DNA from: Thermobacillus xylanilyticus
GTDB lineage: Bacteria > Bacillota > Bacilli > Paenibacillales > Paenibacillaceae
Direction of reading: 5' to 3'
Length of the DNA stretch: 64,000 bases
Assembly: GCF_907165215.1 (NCBI RefSeq)
Contig: NZ_CAJRAY010000006.1
Coordinates: 33,016 to 97,015, forward strand
Shown here one piece after another: positions 56,310-64,000 of this stretch. The position numbers and the translations under genes are program-made. Under the pieces are notes generated by a model, which searched no databases, had not been told where the DNA came from, and saw nothing but the letters and a program-made list of their open reading frames with translations. The number at the start of each line of letters is the position of its first letter. The stretch's first letter is position 1.

Positions 56310-57422
56310 TCATCGGACGCTGTACAGGGAACCCGGATGCTGCTCGATTTTGCGTTTTAATGTTAAATTTATCAGAAGAGCATGTAAATGTCCAAACGGA
56401 ATGCCGGTGAGCTCCGCCAGTTCGTCGGATGTCTTCGGCCCTTCCTGCAGAAGCTGCACGATGCGGCGCTCCTCCTCCGTCATGCCTTCCTCCGCTTGGC
56501 GCGCCGCTTCAAGCACCCTGCGCCGGCTCTCGAGGCCGGCCTCGGAGAGCCACAGATCGGCCATCACATCTTCCGGACCCGTGAGCAACTTGGCCTTCTC
56601 GCTCTTGATCAGCATGTTCGTGCCCTTGCTCTTCGGCGAGCCGATCATGCCGGGAACGGCGAACAGCTCGCGGTCGAAATCCCTCGCCAGATCAGCCGTG
56701 ATGAGCGAGCCGCTCCGTTCCGCCGCCTCGACGACGATCGTGCCCCGCGTCATGCCGGCGATGACCGCGTTGCGCGCCGGAAACAGGCCCGGATGGCCGG
56801 GCGTACCGAGAGGAAACGGCGAAACGAGAAGCCCCTGCTCGGCGATCCGCTGGTAGAGCGGCGCGTTCTGCGGCGGATAGATGGTGCCGATCGGCGTGCC
56901 GAGCACCGCGATCGTGCTGCCGGAGCCGCGCAGCGCGGCTTCGTGGGCGCAGGCGTCGATGCCGCGGGCGAGTCCGCTGACGATCGTGATGCCGACGTCG
57001 GACAGCCGCTCGGCGAGCATCCGCGCCGTCTGCCGGCCGTATGCGGTCGGGAGGCGCGTGCCGACGACCGCGTAGGCCGGATAATTCAGCAATTCCTTGC
57101 GCCCCTGCACGTAGAGGACGGCGGGCGGATTCCTCAATTGGCGCAGCAACTCGGGATAATCCTCATCCTCGACGGTCACCCATTCCACGCCCATGCCGGC
57201 GTAAAGCCGCTTCCGCTCCTCCGTGAACGAACGCGACAGCGAGCGCCGGACGGCGTCCGCGCGCAGCGGGGGCAATCCGAATTCGATCCACTCTTCTTCC
57301 GAGTAATGCACGCAGGCCTCCAGGAGCTCCCGCTCCCGAAGCTCCCGGATCGTGGCGGGCCCCACACCCTCCGTCTCGTGAAGGGCAAGCAGAATGTCCC
57401 GCCGCGTCCAACCCTGACCCAT
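56310..57422 (-). CDS. dprA: DNA processing protein DprA (Smf)
   Basis: DprA protects incoming single-stranded DNA during transformation and loads RecA. The 370-residue protein has an N-terminal SAM-like helical domain, the Rossmann-like core (YAVVGTRLPTAYGRQTARML, GITIVSGLARGIDACAHEAA, GLLVSPFPLGTPGHPGLFPA, RNAVIAGMTRGTIVVEAAER, SGSLITADLARDFDRELFAV) and a C-terminal winged helix. ATG at 57422 with AAGGAG upstream. It is transcribed from its own promoter at 57463-57491, after the sucCD terminator. Confidence 0.97.
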   Translation of the reverse strand: MGQGWTRRDILLALHETEGVGPATIRELRERELLEACVHYSEEEWIEFGLPPLRADAVRRSLSRSFTEERKRLYAGMGVEWVTVEDEDYPELLRQLRNPPAVLYVQGRKELLNYPAYAVVGTRLPTAYGRQTARMLAERLSDVGITIVSGLARGIDACAHEAALRGSGSTIAVLGTPIGTIYPPQNAPLYQRIAEQGLLVSPFPLGTPGHPGLFPARNAVIAGMTRGTIVVEAAERSGSLITADLARDFDRELFAVPGMIGSPKSKGTNMLIKSEKAKLLTGPEDVMADLWLSEAGLESRRRVLEAARQAEEGMTEEERRIVQLLQEGPKTSDELAELTGIPFGHLHALLINLTLKRKIEQHPGSLYSVR

Positions 57423-57462
57423 GACATGACTCCTTTCCATGGGCCGCACGCATTCTCATCCT

Positions 57463-57491
57463 ATTGTGCGTCACGCGGAAACAGAATGCAA
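57463..57491 (-). promoter_or_regulatory. Candidate sigma-A promoter of dprA-topA
   Basis: Minus-strand TTGCAT (57486-57491), 17-base spacer, CACAAT (57463-57468), lying between the sucCD terminator and dprA with about 35 bases of leader. Confidence 0.55.
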
Positions 57492-57516
57492 GCGGCGCAT
57501 CAAGATTTGGGTGATG

Positions 57517-57568
57517 GCAAAGCAAACAGCCTTCCCTTCTCCCGTACATGCGGGAGCCGGGAAGGCTG
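57517..57568 (-). terminator. Intrinsic terminator of sucCD
   Basis: On the minus strand, CAGCCTTCCC (57559-57568) pairs with GGGAAGGCTG (57527-57536), with an inner CTCCCG/CGGGAG stem, and ends in TTTGCTTTG. A second small hairpin, GCGGTTT/AAACCGC (57580-57597), precedes it after the sucD stop. Confidence 0.85.
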
Positions 57569-57633
57569 CCTGCCTTCCTGCGGTTTAAGCAAACCGCGGA
57601 ACCGATAAATTGTACGCTGATCCGTTCAACCGC

Positions 57634-58566
57634 TTATTTGCGGGTGATGCACTTCTCGAGCAGTCCGCGCTCTTCGAGCACGGATACAAGCGTTGCGCCC
57701 ATCTCGGCCGGCGTCGGCGCCACCTTGATGCCGCACGATTCGAGCTTCGCGATCTTTTCGGCTGCCGTGCCCTTGCCGCCGGAGATGATCGCGCCGGCAT
57801 GGCCCATCCGCTTGCCCGGAGGCGCGGTTGCGCCGCCGATGAAGCCGACAACCGGCTTCGTCATGTTCGCCTTGATCCACTCGGCCGCCTCTTCTTCGGC
57901 CGTGCCGCCGATTTCGCCGATCATGATGACCGCGTACGTGTCGGGGTCTTCGTTGAACATCTTCAGAATGTCGATAAATTCCGATCCTTTGACCGGGTCG
58001 CCGCCGATGCCGACGGCCGTCGATTGCCCGATGCCGCGCGTCGTCAACTGATGCACCGCTTCATACGTCAGCGTGCCGCTGCGCGATACGACGCCGACAT
58101 GGCCTTTCGTATGGATATAGCCCGGCATGATGCCGATCTTGCACGCGTCGGGCGTGATGACGCCCGGGCAGTTCGGTCCGATGAGGCGCGTCTTCTTGCC
58201 TTCCATGTAGCGCTTCACCTTGACCATGTCCAGGACCGGGATGCCTTCCGTAATGCAGATGACGAGCTCCAGCTCCGCGTCGACCGCTTCCATGATCGCG
58301 TCGGCCGCGAACGCCGGCGGAACGTAGATGACCGAAGCGGTCGCACCGGTTAAGTCCACCGCCTCGCGCACCGTGTTGAACACCGGCAGCTTCGCAACGG
58401 TGCCGTTCTCGAGCTGGATCTCGACGGTCGTGCCGCCTTTGCCCGGCGACGTGCCGCCGACCATCTGCGTGCCGTAGTCAAGCGCGCCTTTCGCGTGGAA
58501 GAGCGCCGTCTTGCCGGTAATGCCCTGGGTGATGACTTTCGTATTCTTGTCCACCAGAATGCTCAT
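57634..58566 (-). CDS. sucD: Succinyl-CoA synthetase alpha subunit
   Basis: The alpha subunit of the TCA-cycle enzyme that makes succinate and ATP or GTP from succinyl-CoA. The 310-residue protein has [20 protein letters not shown], the CoA-binding domain ([15 protein letters not shown]), [24 protein letters not shown] and the phosphohistidine site [18 protein letters not shown] (His near 256). ATG at 58566 with GAGGAAGTG upstream. It follows sucC by 40 bases and ends before a strong terminator. Confidence 0.98.
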   Translation of the reverse strand: MSILVDKNTKVITQGITGKTALFHAKGALDYGTQMVGGTSPGKGGTTVEIQLENGTVAKLPVFNTVREAVDLTGATASVIYVPPAFAADAIMEAVDAELELVICITEGIPVLDMVKVKRYMEGKKTRLIGPNCPGVITPDACKIGIMPGYIHTKGHVGVVSRSGTLTYEAVHQLTTRGIGQSTAVGIGGDPVKGSEFIDILKMFNEDPDTYAVIMIGEIGGTAEEEAAEWIKANMTKPVVGFIGGATAPPGKRMGHAGAIISGGKGTAAEKIAKLESCGIKVAPTPAEMGATLVSVLEERGLLEKCITRK

Positions 58567-58606
58567 CGAAGGTTCACTTCCTCTATCGTAATGGATCGGT
58601 AGGCCT

Positions 58607-59767
58607 TTACTTTACAAGTTCGACGATTTTCTGAGCCCCGTCGGCCATCGAGTCGGCGGCCGTGATGTTCAGGCCGGACTCGTTCAGCAGCTTCTTGCCG
58701 AGCTCGACGTTCGTGCCTTCCAGCCGCACGACGAGCGGACGGTCGAGGCCGAGTTCGCGCGCCGCGGCGATGACGCCTTCCGCAATGACGTCGCAGCGCA
58801 TGATGCCGCCGAAAATGTTGACGAAAATGCCCTTGACCTTCGGGTCGGACAGAATGATCTTGAACGCTTCCGTCACTTTCTCCTTCGATGCGCCGCCGCC
58901 CACGTCAAGGAAGTTGGCCGGCTCGCCGCCGTAATACTTGATGATGTCCATCGTCGCCATCGCGAGGCCGGCGCCGTTCACCATGCATCCGATGTTGCCG
59001 TCGAGGGCGATGTAGCTCAGATCGAATTTGGACGCCTGGATCTCCTTCTCGTCCTCTTCGTCGAGGTCCCGCAGCGCGACGATATCCGGATGGCGGTACA
59101 GCGCATTGGAGTCAAAGTTGAGCTTCGCGTCCAGCGCAAGGATGTTGCCGTCGCCGGTGACGACGAGCGGGTTGATCTCGGCGATCGAGCAGTCCTTGTC
59201 GACGAACGCGTTGTACAGCGCCGTCATGAACTGGACCGCCTTGCCGACGAGCTCGTTCGGAATGTTGATGTTGAACGCCAGACGGCGCGCCTGGAACGGC
59301 TGCAGGCCGACGACCGGGTCGATCACTTCCTTGAAAATCTTCTCCGGCGTGCGCGCGGCGACTTCCTCGATCTCCGTGCCGCCTTCTTCGGACGCCATCA
59401 TGACGACGCGGCCGGTCGAGCGGTCGACGACGACGCCGACGTAGTATTCCTTCTTGATGTCGCAGCCCTGCTCGATGAGCAGCCGCTTCACTTCTTTGCC
59501 CTCCGGCCCGGTCTGATGCGTGACGAGCACTTTGCCGAGCAGTTCCGACGCATACTGGCGAACTTCGTCAAGCGACTTCGCCACTTTGACGCCGCCCGCT
59601 TTGCCGCGGCCGCCCGCATGGATCTGCGCTTTCACGACGACGACGGACGTGCCGAGCTCCTTGGCGGCCTCGACGGCTTCGTCGACCGTGAACGCCACGC
59701 GGCCTTCCGGCACGGATACGCCGTACTGCTTCAAGACTTCCTTGCCCTGATACTCGTGAATGTTCAT
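58607..59767 (-). CDS. sucC: Succinyl-CoA synthetase beta subunit
   Basis: The ATP-grasp beta subunit, carrying the nucleotide site. The 386-residue protein starts [20 protein letters not shown] and has [58 protein letters not shown] and [22 protein letters not shown] at 59767 has GGGAGG upstream; an upstream in-frame ATG lacks a site. Transcribed from the extended -10 promoter at 59876-59884. Confidence 0.98.
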   Translation of the reverse strand: MNIHEYQGKEVLKQYGVSVPEGRVAFTVDEAVEAAKELGTSVVVVKAQIHAGGRGKAGGVKVAKSLDEVRQYASELLGKVLVTHQTGPEGKEVKRLLIEQGCDIKKEYYVGVVVDRSTGRVVMMASEEGGTEIEEVAARTPEKIFKEVIDPVVGLQPFQARRLAFNINIPNELVGKAVQFMTALYNAFVDKDCSIAEINPLVVTGDGNILALDAKLNFDSNALYRHPDIVALRDLDEEDEKEIQASKFDLSYIALDGNIGCMVNGAGLAMATMDIIKYYGGEPANFLDVGGGASKEKVTEAFKIILSDPKVKGIFVNIFGGIMRCDVIAEGVIAAARELGLDRPLVVRLEGTNVELGKKLLNESGLNITAADSMADGAQKIVELVK

Positions 59768-59875
59768 GCCGATATCCTCCCTCAAGCGTCAGCGGCAGCG
59801 CTTACGGTCCGGATGATCCGGGGGCCTGTGCGCCGCAGCCGAAATACAAGTCACAGTATGTACACAAACAACCCT

Positions 59876-59884
59876 ATTGTATCA
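59876..59884 (-). promoter_or_regulatory. Extended -10 promoter of sucCD
   Basis: Minus-strand TGATACAAT: TACAAT at 59876-59881 with an upstream TG. There is no good -35 element at 16-18 bases. The leader to sucC is about 100 bases and I see no clear operator in it. Confidence 0.55.
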
Positions 59885-60025
59885 CGAATTCGCCACGGTT
59901 GCCTTATTTTTGTCGGAGCGAACGAACACTTTTTGCTATCGGAATGATCTCATTGCGCGAACAAAAGGGAAAGCGGATTTGACACGAAAGCGCCGCAGAT
60001 GAAAAGTAACCGCCGCATGTTCGCA

Positions 60026-60034
60026 TGTTACAAT
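60026..60034 (+). promoter_or_regulatory. Extended -10 promoter of the lipoprotein gene
   Basis: TGTTACAAT: TACAAT at 60029-60034 with TG two bases before, and no clear -35. It points away from sucC, and a start near 60041 would give a leader of about 30 bases. Confidence 0.5.
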
Positions 60035-60069
60035 CGGTGAGAGAACCGGATTCTTCCGGAGGCCATGCG

Positions 60070-60666
60070 ATGAAATTTTTGTCGATCATCTTGACGGCTG
60101 TTCTGGGACTCGCCGTCTTGCCGGGCGGATGCGCGGACTCGCAATCGGAAGTACCGGCGGCTTCCGCCGTTTCGGATTACGGTGCGGCGGCGAGGGTGAT
60201 GACCCGAAACCTGAAAGAAGAAATGTACTTCGTCGATTTGATTGTAAGGGGCACCGTGCTGGAGGTCCGGGAACCATTCACGCGGATTATCGGTGATGTT
60301 ACCCCGTCCGTGATCGAGGTGGAAGAAGTCATTCACGGCGATTTGGATCAGAAAGCGGTCACGCTGTATCAGCACGGAACGCCGAAAACCGACAAGGACG
60401 GCGTCCTGGTGTCGCCCGGGGAAGAAGTGATTCTGCTGCTGATTGAAACGACCGAAGATTTTTATTGGCCGTACGACCCCGGAGCGGGCGTCTGGAAGGT
60501 GAAAGACGGCCGCGTGCAATCCGGTCCTTATCGCATGTACGGCACGGTGGAGCCTCATATGTTCGACAGCCTTCAAAACATGAAAGCCGACAAATTCGTC
60601 AAAAAAATCCGGAAAGCCGCCGAGAACAAGAAGAAGCCGGAAGGCTTGATGCGGCGGGCGGATTGA
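60070..60666 (+). CDS. Uncharacterised secreted/lipoprotein-like protein
   Basis: One of two plus-strand genes. About 198 residues: an N-terminal signal (MKFLSIILTAVLGLAVLPGG then Cys21) that resembles a lipoprotein signal, although PGGC is not a typical lipobox. The mature part has IVRGTVLEVREPFTR, VTPSVIEVEEVIHGDLDQKA, TLYQHGTPKTDKDGVLVSPG and EEVILLLIETTEDFYWPY, a beta-rich pattern seen in various Bacillales secreted proteins without an assigned role. The tail is Lys-rich. ATG at 60070 has GGAGG seven bases upstream; an upstream in-frame ATG has none. Confidence 0.75.
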   Translation: MKFLSIILTAVLGLAVLPGGCADSQSEVPAASAVSDYGAAARVMTRNLKEEMYFVDLIVRGTVLEVREPFTRIIGDVTPSVIEVEEVIHGDLDQKAVTLYQHGTPKTDKDGVLVSPGEEVILLLIETTEDFYWPYDPGAGVWKVKDGRVQSGPYRMYGTVEPHMFDSLQNMKADKFVKKIRKAAENKKKPEGLMRRAD

Positions 60667-60691
60667 CAAGACTGCGCGCATCCGCTAAATT
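60663..60691 (+). promoter_or_regulatory. Candidate promoter of comM
   Basis: TTGACA (60663-60668, overlapping the lipoprotein stop), 17-base spacer, TAAATT (60686-60691). The -35 is perfect and the -10 matches at four of six positions. The hairpin at 60731-60764 lies between it and comM. Confidence 0.45.
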
Positions 60692-60730
60692 TGGAATCGC
60701 ATGAAATGAATGTGAACACGGAGCGTAAGG

Positions 60731-60764
60731 AAGCACCTTCATCCGGAGATGGGGGTGCTTTTTT
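60731..60764 (+). terminator. Intrinsic terminator/attenuator immediately upstream of comM
   Basis: AAGCACCTTCATC (60731-60743), loop CGGA, GATGGGGGTGCTT (60748-60760): a 13-bp stem with two G-U pairs, ending in a T run at 60759-60764. It serves as the terminator of the lipoprotein gene but ends two bases before the comM start codon and sequesters the only purine-rich ribosome binding sequence. Confidence 0.8.
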
Positions 60765-60766
60765 GC

Positions 60767-62314
60767 ATGTATGCGAACGTATGCTGCGCGTCCGTCCAGG
60801 GAGTGGAGGCGCTCTGGATCGACGTCGAGACCGATATTTCGCCCGGCCTGCCGCAGGTGAACGTCGTCGGACTGCCGGATCCCGCCGTCCGCGAATCGGT
60901 GGAGCGGGTGCGCGCCGCCGTGAAGAACTGCGGCTTTCAGTTCCCGCTGCAGCGCATCACCGTCAATCTCGCGCCGGCCGATCAGCGCAAGGAAGGGACG
61001 GCGTTCGATCTTGCGATCGCCGCCGGCATTCTGATCGTCAGCGGCCAGCTGGACGGCGGCCCCTTCGCCGGCACGCTCGTCATCGGCGAGCTGGCGCTGT
61101 CAGGCGAGGTGCGGCCCGTTCCCGGCGTGCTGCCGATGGTGGAGCAGGCGAAGCGGCGCGGCATCCGGCGGGTGCTGCTGCCCGCGGGCAACGCGGCCGA
61201 AGCCGCGCTGATCGGCGGCATGGACTTGTACGCCGTCACGCACCTGTCGCAGCTCGCAGGCAAAGATTGGGATGCGCTGCGATTCGCCGCTGAGCGACCC
61301 GGCCTTGGGCAGATGCGTGCGAACGGCGCCGACGATCCGCTGCAGGCGGATCTCGACTTCGCCGACGTGATCGGCCAGCCGACGGCGAAGCGGGCGGTGC
61401 TGACCGCCGCGGCCGGGCGGCACAATCTGCTGCTGTCCGGACCGCCCGGGACGGGCAAGACGATGCTCGTGAGGCGTCTGCCCGGCATCCTGCCCCCGCT
61501 GACGGAAGAAGAAGCGCTGAACGTCACGAAAATCTACAGCGCGGCCGGAAAGCTCGGCACCGGCAACGTGTCGCTCATCCGCAGCCGGCCGTTCCGCTCG
61601 CCCCATCATACGATTTCGGCCGGCGGGCTCATCGGCGGCGGCTCCGTGCCGAGGCCCGGCGAAGTGACGCTGGCGCACGAGGGCGTCCTGTTCCTCGACG
61701 AATTGCCCGAGTTCTCGCGCCAGGCGCTCGAAGCGCTGCGCCAGCCGCTGGAGGACCGCGAGGTGACGATCGCCCGGTCCCGGGCGGTGTTCCGGTTCCC
61801 GGCCCGCTTCATGCTGGCCGCCTCGATGAATCCGTGTCCGTGCGGGTTCCATCTGCACGAGACGGAGGACCAGCGTTGCACATGCTCGACGGGGCGCATC
61901 GCGGCCTACCGCTCCCGGCTGTCCGGGCCGCTGCTCGACCGGATCGATCTGCAGGTCGAAGTGCCCCGGCCGGTGCTGCATGCCGCCAAGCCCGACGGCT
62001 GGACGACCGCGAAGATGCGCGAGTTCGTCATGGTTGCCGCGGAGCGGCAGCAGTCGCGCGCCTCGGCAACCGGCGTCAGGTGGAACTGCGATCTGACCGG
62101 CCGCGCTCTGCGGGATGCGTGCAAGCTGCGGCCCGACGCCGCGAAATTGCTTGACTCCGCCTACCGCGCCCACGGCTTCAGCATGCGCGCCCACGAGCGC
62201 GTCCTCAAGCTTGCGCGGACGATCGCGGATCTGGACGAACAGGATGCCGTCGGCGCGGATCATGTCGCGGAGGCGATCCATTACCGTTTCCTCGACCGCA
62301 AGACAGACTCCTGA
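60767..62314 (+). CDS. comM: YifB/ComM-family Mg-chelatase-like AAA+ ATPase
   Basis: A ComM-type AAA+ helicase; in naturally transformable bacteria ComM promotes branch migration during integration of DNA. The 515-residue protein starts MYANVCCASVQGVEALWIDV, has the Lon-protease-like fold N-terminal part (LPQVNVVGLPDPAVRESVER), Walker A GPPGTGKT at 225-232, the FRSPHHTISAGGLIGGG segment, Walker B region GVLFLDELPEF, NPCPCGF with a Cys-rich insertion, and LLDRIDLQVEVPRP. ATG at 60767 matches the family start; ATG 60749 and GTG 60755 lie inside the terminator stem. Confidence 0.92.
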   Translation: MYANVCCASVQGVEALWIDVETDISPGLPQVNVVGLPDPAVRESVERVRAAVKNCGFQFPLQRITVNLAPADQRKEGTAFDLAIAAGILIVSGQLDGGPFAGTLVIGELALSGEVRPVPGVLPMVEQAKRRGIRRVLLPAGNAAEAALIGGMDLYAVTHLSQLAGKDWDALRFAAERPGLGQMRANGADDPLQADLDFADVIGQPTAKRAVLTAAAGRHNLLLSGPPGTGKTMLVRRLPGILPPLTEEEALNVTKIYSAAGKLGTGNVSLIRSRPFRSPHHTISAGGLIGGGSVPRPGEVTLAHEGVLFLDELPEFSRQALEALRQPLEDREVTIARSRAVFRFPARFMLAASMNPCPCGFHLHETEDQRCTCSTGRIAAYRSRLSGPLLDRIDLQVEVPRPVLHAAKPDGWTTAKMREFVMVAAERQQSRASATGVRWNCDLTGRALRDACKLRPDAAKLLDSAYRAHGFSMRAHERVLKLARTIADLDEQDAVGADHVAEAIHYRFLDRKTDS

Positions 62315-62324
62315 ATATGCAATC

Positions 62325-62352
62325 GCCGCCGGCCCGCGTTCGGACCGGCGGC
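62325..62352. terminator. Hairpin between convergent comM and yraN
   Basis: GCCGCCGG (62325-62332) pairs with CCGGCGGC (62345-62352), with inner CCG/CGG. No clear T run follows on either strand, so termination is probable from position only. It overlaps the yraN stop. Confidence 0.4.
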
Positions 62353-62711
62353 TACATGGCGCCCGGAATATGTTCGATGTCCATTTCCCCGTCTGATCCG
62401 ACCGTGCAGGCGATGACGTCGAACCGGACCTGCGCGTGCTGCCGTCCCGTCTGCGCCAGATATACCTGGGCGACCGCGGCCAGTTTGCGCTGCTTGCGAA
62501 TATCGACCGATTCGGCGGGCGTGCCGAACCGGCCGTGCGCCGCGCGCGTCCGGACTTCGACAATGACAATCGTCCCCTCGTCCTCCGCCACAATGTCCAG
62601 TTCGCCCAGCCGGCACCGCCAGTTGCGGTTCAGAAGGCGATAGCCCTTCGCCGCAAGATAGCGGGCGGCCGCTTCCTCTCCGCGCCTTCCGGTCGCTCTC
62701 CGCTTATCCAT
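62352..62711 (-). CDS. yraN: YraN family (UPF0102) endonuclease-like protein
   Basis: A 119-residue protein of the restriction-endonuclease-like UPF0102 family. GRRGEEAAARYLAAKGYRLL, NRNWRCRLGELDIVAEDEGT and IVIVEVRTRA carry the characteristic GE..A, GELDIV and VEVR positions of this fold (in the usual motif the last is VEVK). The biochemical role is unsettled. ATG overlaps the preceding gene's stop by 8 bases. In B. subtilis a yraN homologue (ylqH neighbour region) is also near sucC. Confidence 0.93.
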   Translation of the reverse strand: MDKRRATGRRGEEAAARYLAAKGYRLLNRNWRCRLGELDIVAEDEGTIVIVEVRTRAAHGRFGTPAESVDIRKQRKLAAVAQVYLAQTGRQHAQVRFDVIACTVGSDGEMDIEHIPGAM

Positions 62712-63009
62712 GCGCGGTTTCCCATTCCTTCATCCTGCGGTCGGCCCGGTAGACGAAGCTGAGCACTTCCGCGACAAGCGCATAGAGTTCGGGAGGAATC
62801 TCCTGGTCGATGTCGAGCTTGGACAACACTTCAATGAGCGAAGGTTCTTCCTGAACCGGAACGCCGTGTTCGCGCGCCAGTTCCAGAATGCGCTCCGCGA
62901 CATGTCCCTGCCCCTTGGCGGCCACGACGGGAGCCGAATGTTCGGCCGGATTGTATTTCAGCGCCACCGCTTTGCGCAGCGGCTGCGGCGGATGGTCAGG
63001 CTTCTTCAT
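62704..63009 (-). CDS. ylqH: Stand-alone FlhB cytoplasmic-domain protein (YlqH/FhlB-like)
   Basis: A 101-residue protein of the EscU/FlhB C-terminal-domain family. RKAVALKYNPAEHSAPVVAA aligns with the FlhB segment YAVALRYDAAEMDAPIVVAK, and IPPELYALVAEVLSFVYR aligns with IPVDLFQAVAEVLAYIYR. It therefore begins just after the NPTH autocleavage point and lacks that motif and the transmembrane domain. It overlaps both neighbours, the FliK-like gene and yraN. A regulatory role in flagellar export is suggested by family and neighbour, not shown. Confidence 0.9.
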   Translation of the reverse strand: MKKPDHPPQPLRKAVALKYNPAEHSAPVVAAKGQGHVAERILELAREHGVPVQEEPSLIEVLSKLDIDQEIPPELYALVAEVLSFVYRADRRMKEWETAHG

Positions 63010-64000
63010 GCGCGGTAGTCCACCCCTCTGTACGGCTTGCCGGCGTAAACCGCCGGGGTCGGAAGTGGCGCAGCCGCGGCGGATTCCTTCGCGGCGTTCC
63101 GGCTTGCCGTGTCCGGAAACGGCTTCACGCGCATCGACGCAAGCTGATATCCGGCACGGCCCAGCGCCTCCGCCGCCTCATCCCGCGCCGATTCCACCAG
63201 ACGGCTCACGGCCGGGTGGTCGTTCCACAGGTTCAGGCTGACAAACCGGTCCACCACCTGCACGTCGACGACCGTGTCGCCGAGATGCTTCATCCTGAGG
63301 TCGAACAGCAGCCGGCAGTTGTCGGGATCGAGCTCCCCTTTCCGCCCGCGCCGCGACTGAATCGTGATCTGGGCCGTCGTGCCGCCGTCTTCCCCCTGGA
63401 ACGGAATGAACAGCGTCATATGGGAGAACAGCGCGCCGTTCTTCTCCGGCGCAAGCAGCAGCTGCTGGCCGGTGATCTGCTGCACGAGCTGCTGCGCGGT
63501 TTCGCGCAGCGCGGCCGGCGCATCGTCGGTCGCCGCAAGCGACAGCAGCGCCTGCTTCAGCGTCTCGCCCGCGCCGCCGGCCGGGGCGGGCTGCTGCTCG
63601 GCGGTGTGCGGCAGGAATGGGACGGCGCCCCGCCCGATCTGCGGCGCCATCCGCTCCGCCGTGCCCGTCAGGCCGGCGCCCGGTCCGGGCCCGGCCGCCG
63701 CGTCCCGGCCGGCTGCCGCTGCGCCGGATGGCGCATCTCCTGCCGTCCGCGGCGCCGCATCCTGCCGCCCGCCGGCGGCTTCACCGCGCGCGCCGGTCAG
63801 CTGCGACAGCTGCTTCTCGTAATCGACGCCGAGCCATTTCAGCAGGCCGTGAATCCAGTTGCCGCTCTGCGGCGCGGCCGCTTGCTGCGTCTGCCCGGCG
63901 CCCGCTGCGGTCTGGGCGCCGCCTGCGGCTGCGCCTTGCGGCTGCGCGTCCACGGCCCGGGCGGACGCCTGCCGCGCGCCCCCTGCGGCGGGACCGGCGG
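63006..64000 (-). CDS. FliK-like protein of the YlqG position (5' end outside window)
   Basis: A reading frame that stays open to the window edge; GTG at 63953 is a possible start, but no ribosome binding site or upstream stop is visible, so the true start probably lies beyond 64000. The N-terminal part is Ala/Gly/Gln-rich and low-complexity. The C-terminal half holds a beta-rich domain: LFSHMTLFIPFQGEDGGTTA, QITIQSRRGRKGELDPDNCR, MKHLGDTVVDVQVVDRFVSL, NLWNDHPAVSRLVESARDEA. This resembles the hook-length-control (FliK C-terminal) arrangement. It overlaps ylqH by 4 bases. In B. subtilis ylqG lies at this position. Confidence 0.7.
   Translation of the reverse strand, partial: AGPAAGGARQASARAVDAQPQGAAAGGAQTAAGAGQTQQAAAPQSGNWIHGLLKWLGVDYEKQLSQLTGARGEAAGGRQDAAPRTAGDAPSGAAAAGRDAAAGPGPGAGLTGTAERMAPQIGRGAVPFLPHTAEQQPAPAGGAGETLKQALLSLAATDDAPAALRETAQQLVQQITGQQLLLAPEKNGALFSHMTLFIPFQGEDGGTTAQITIQSRRGRKGELDPDNCRLLFDLRMKHLGDTVVDVQVVDRFVSLNLWNDHPAVSRLVESARDEAAEALGRAGYQLASMRVKPFPDTASRNAAKESAAAAPLPTPAVYAGKPYRGVDYRA

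Overview
The window is a 64 kb stretch of a GC-rich Firmicute chromosome, most likely a Paenibacillaceae member (Cohnella, Thermobacillus or Paenibacillus-like). The evidence is a Gram-positive PolC, CodY, HslUV, a SigD-type flagellar/chemotaxis operon with FliY, CheC and CheD, a short 216-residue EF-Ts, and gene order almost identical to the Bacillus subtilis block ylqG-ylqH-sucCD-dprA-topA-trmFO-hslVU-codY-fla/che-sigD-swrB-rpsB-tsf-pyrH-frr-uppS-cdsA-dxr-rseP-proS-polC-rimP-nusA-ylxR-ylxQ-infB. Nearly everything is on the minus strand, so the transcription order runs from high to low coordinates. I see no rRNA, tRNA, CRISPR, phage or insertion-sequence genes.

Layout in transcription order. 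64000-62352: a FliK-like protein (cut by the window edge), a stand-alone FlhB C-terminal-domain protein, and YraN. 62314-60070 is a plus-strand island with ComM and an uncharacterised lipoprotein. 59767-56310: sucCD, a strong terminator, then dprA. 56273-49942: topA, trmFO, hslV, hslU, codY, closed by a bidirectional terminator. 49680-21406 is the fla/che operon: rod and basal body (flgBC, fliE-J), hook (ylxF, fliK, flgD, a hook-operon protein, flgG), switch and export (swrD/flbD, fliLMY, cheY, fliOPQR, flhBA), positioning and chemotaxis (flhFG, cheBAWCD), an unknown membrane protein, and sigD. 21383-18412: fapA, a small unknown, a SwrB-like coiled-coil protein and a membrane protein with an MltG-type LysM-like domain. 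18240-12425: rpsB, tsf, pyrH, frr, uppS, cdsA, dxr. 11843-4672: rseP, proS, polC. 4512-1: rimP, nusA, ylxR, ylxQ and infB (3' end outside the window).

The genes combine translation factors, lipid and isoprenoid steps, DNA replication and a complete flagellar/chemotaxis system. CodY, HslUV and SigD link nutrition, proteolysis and motility.

Main points of interest: (1) fliR carries an apparent one-base frameshift in a T run; (2) the 580-bp dxr-rseP gap holds tandem 51-bp repeats and further inverted repeats whose hairpins pair fully only in the minus-strand RNA; (3) the putative flgB promoter is bracketed by a 9-bp inverted repeat; (4) the rimP-nusA-infB leader contains a terminator-like GNRA hairpin directly after a strong sigma-A promoter; (5) comM starts immediately behind a 13-bp terminator hairpin; (6) proS is the archaeal/eukaryotic type at the usual proS locus; (7) codV/xerC is missing from its expected place.
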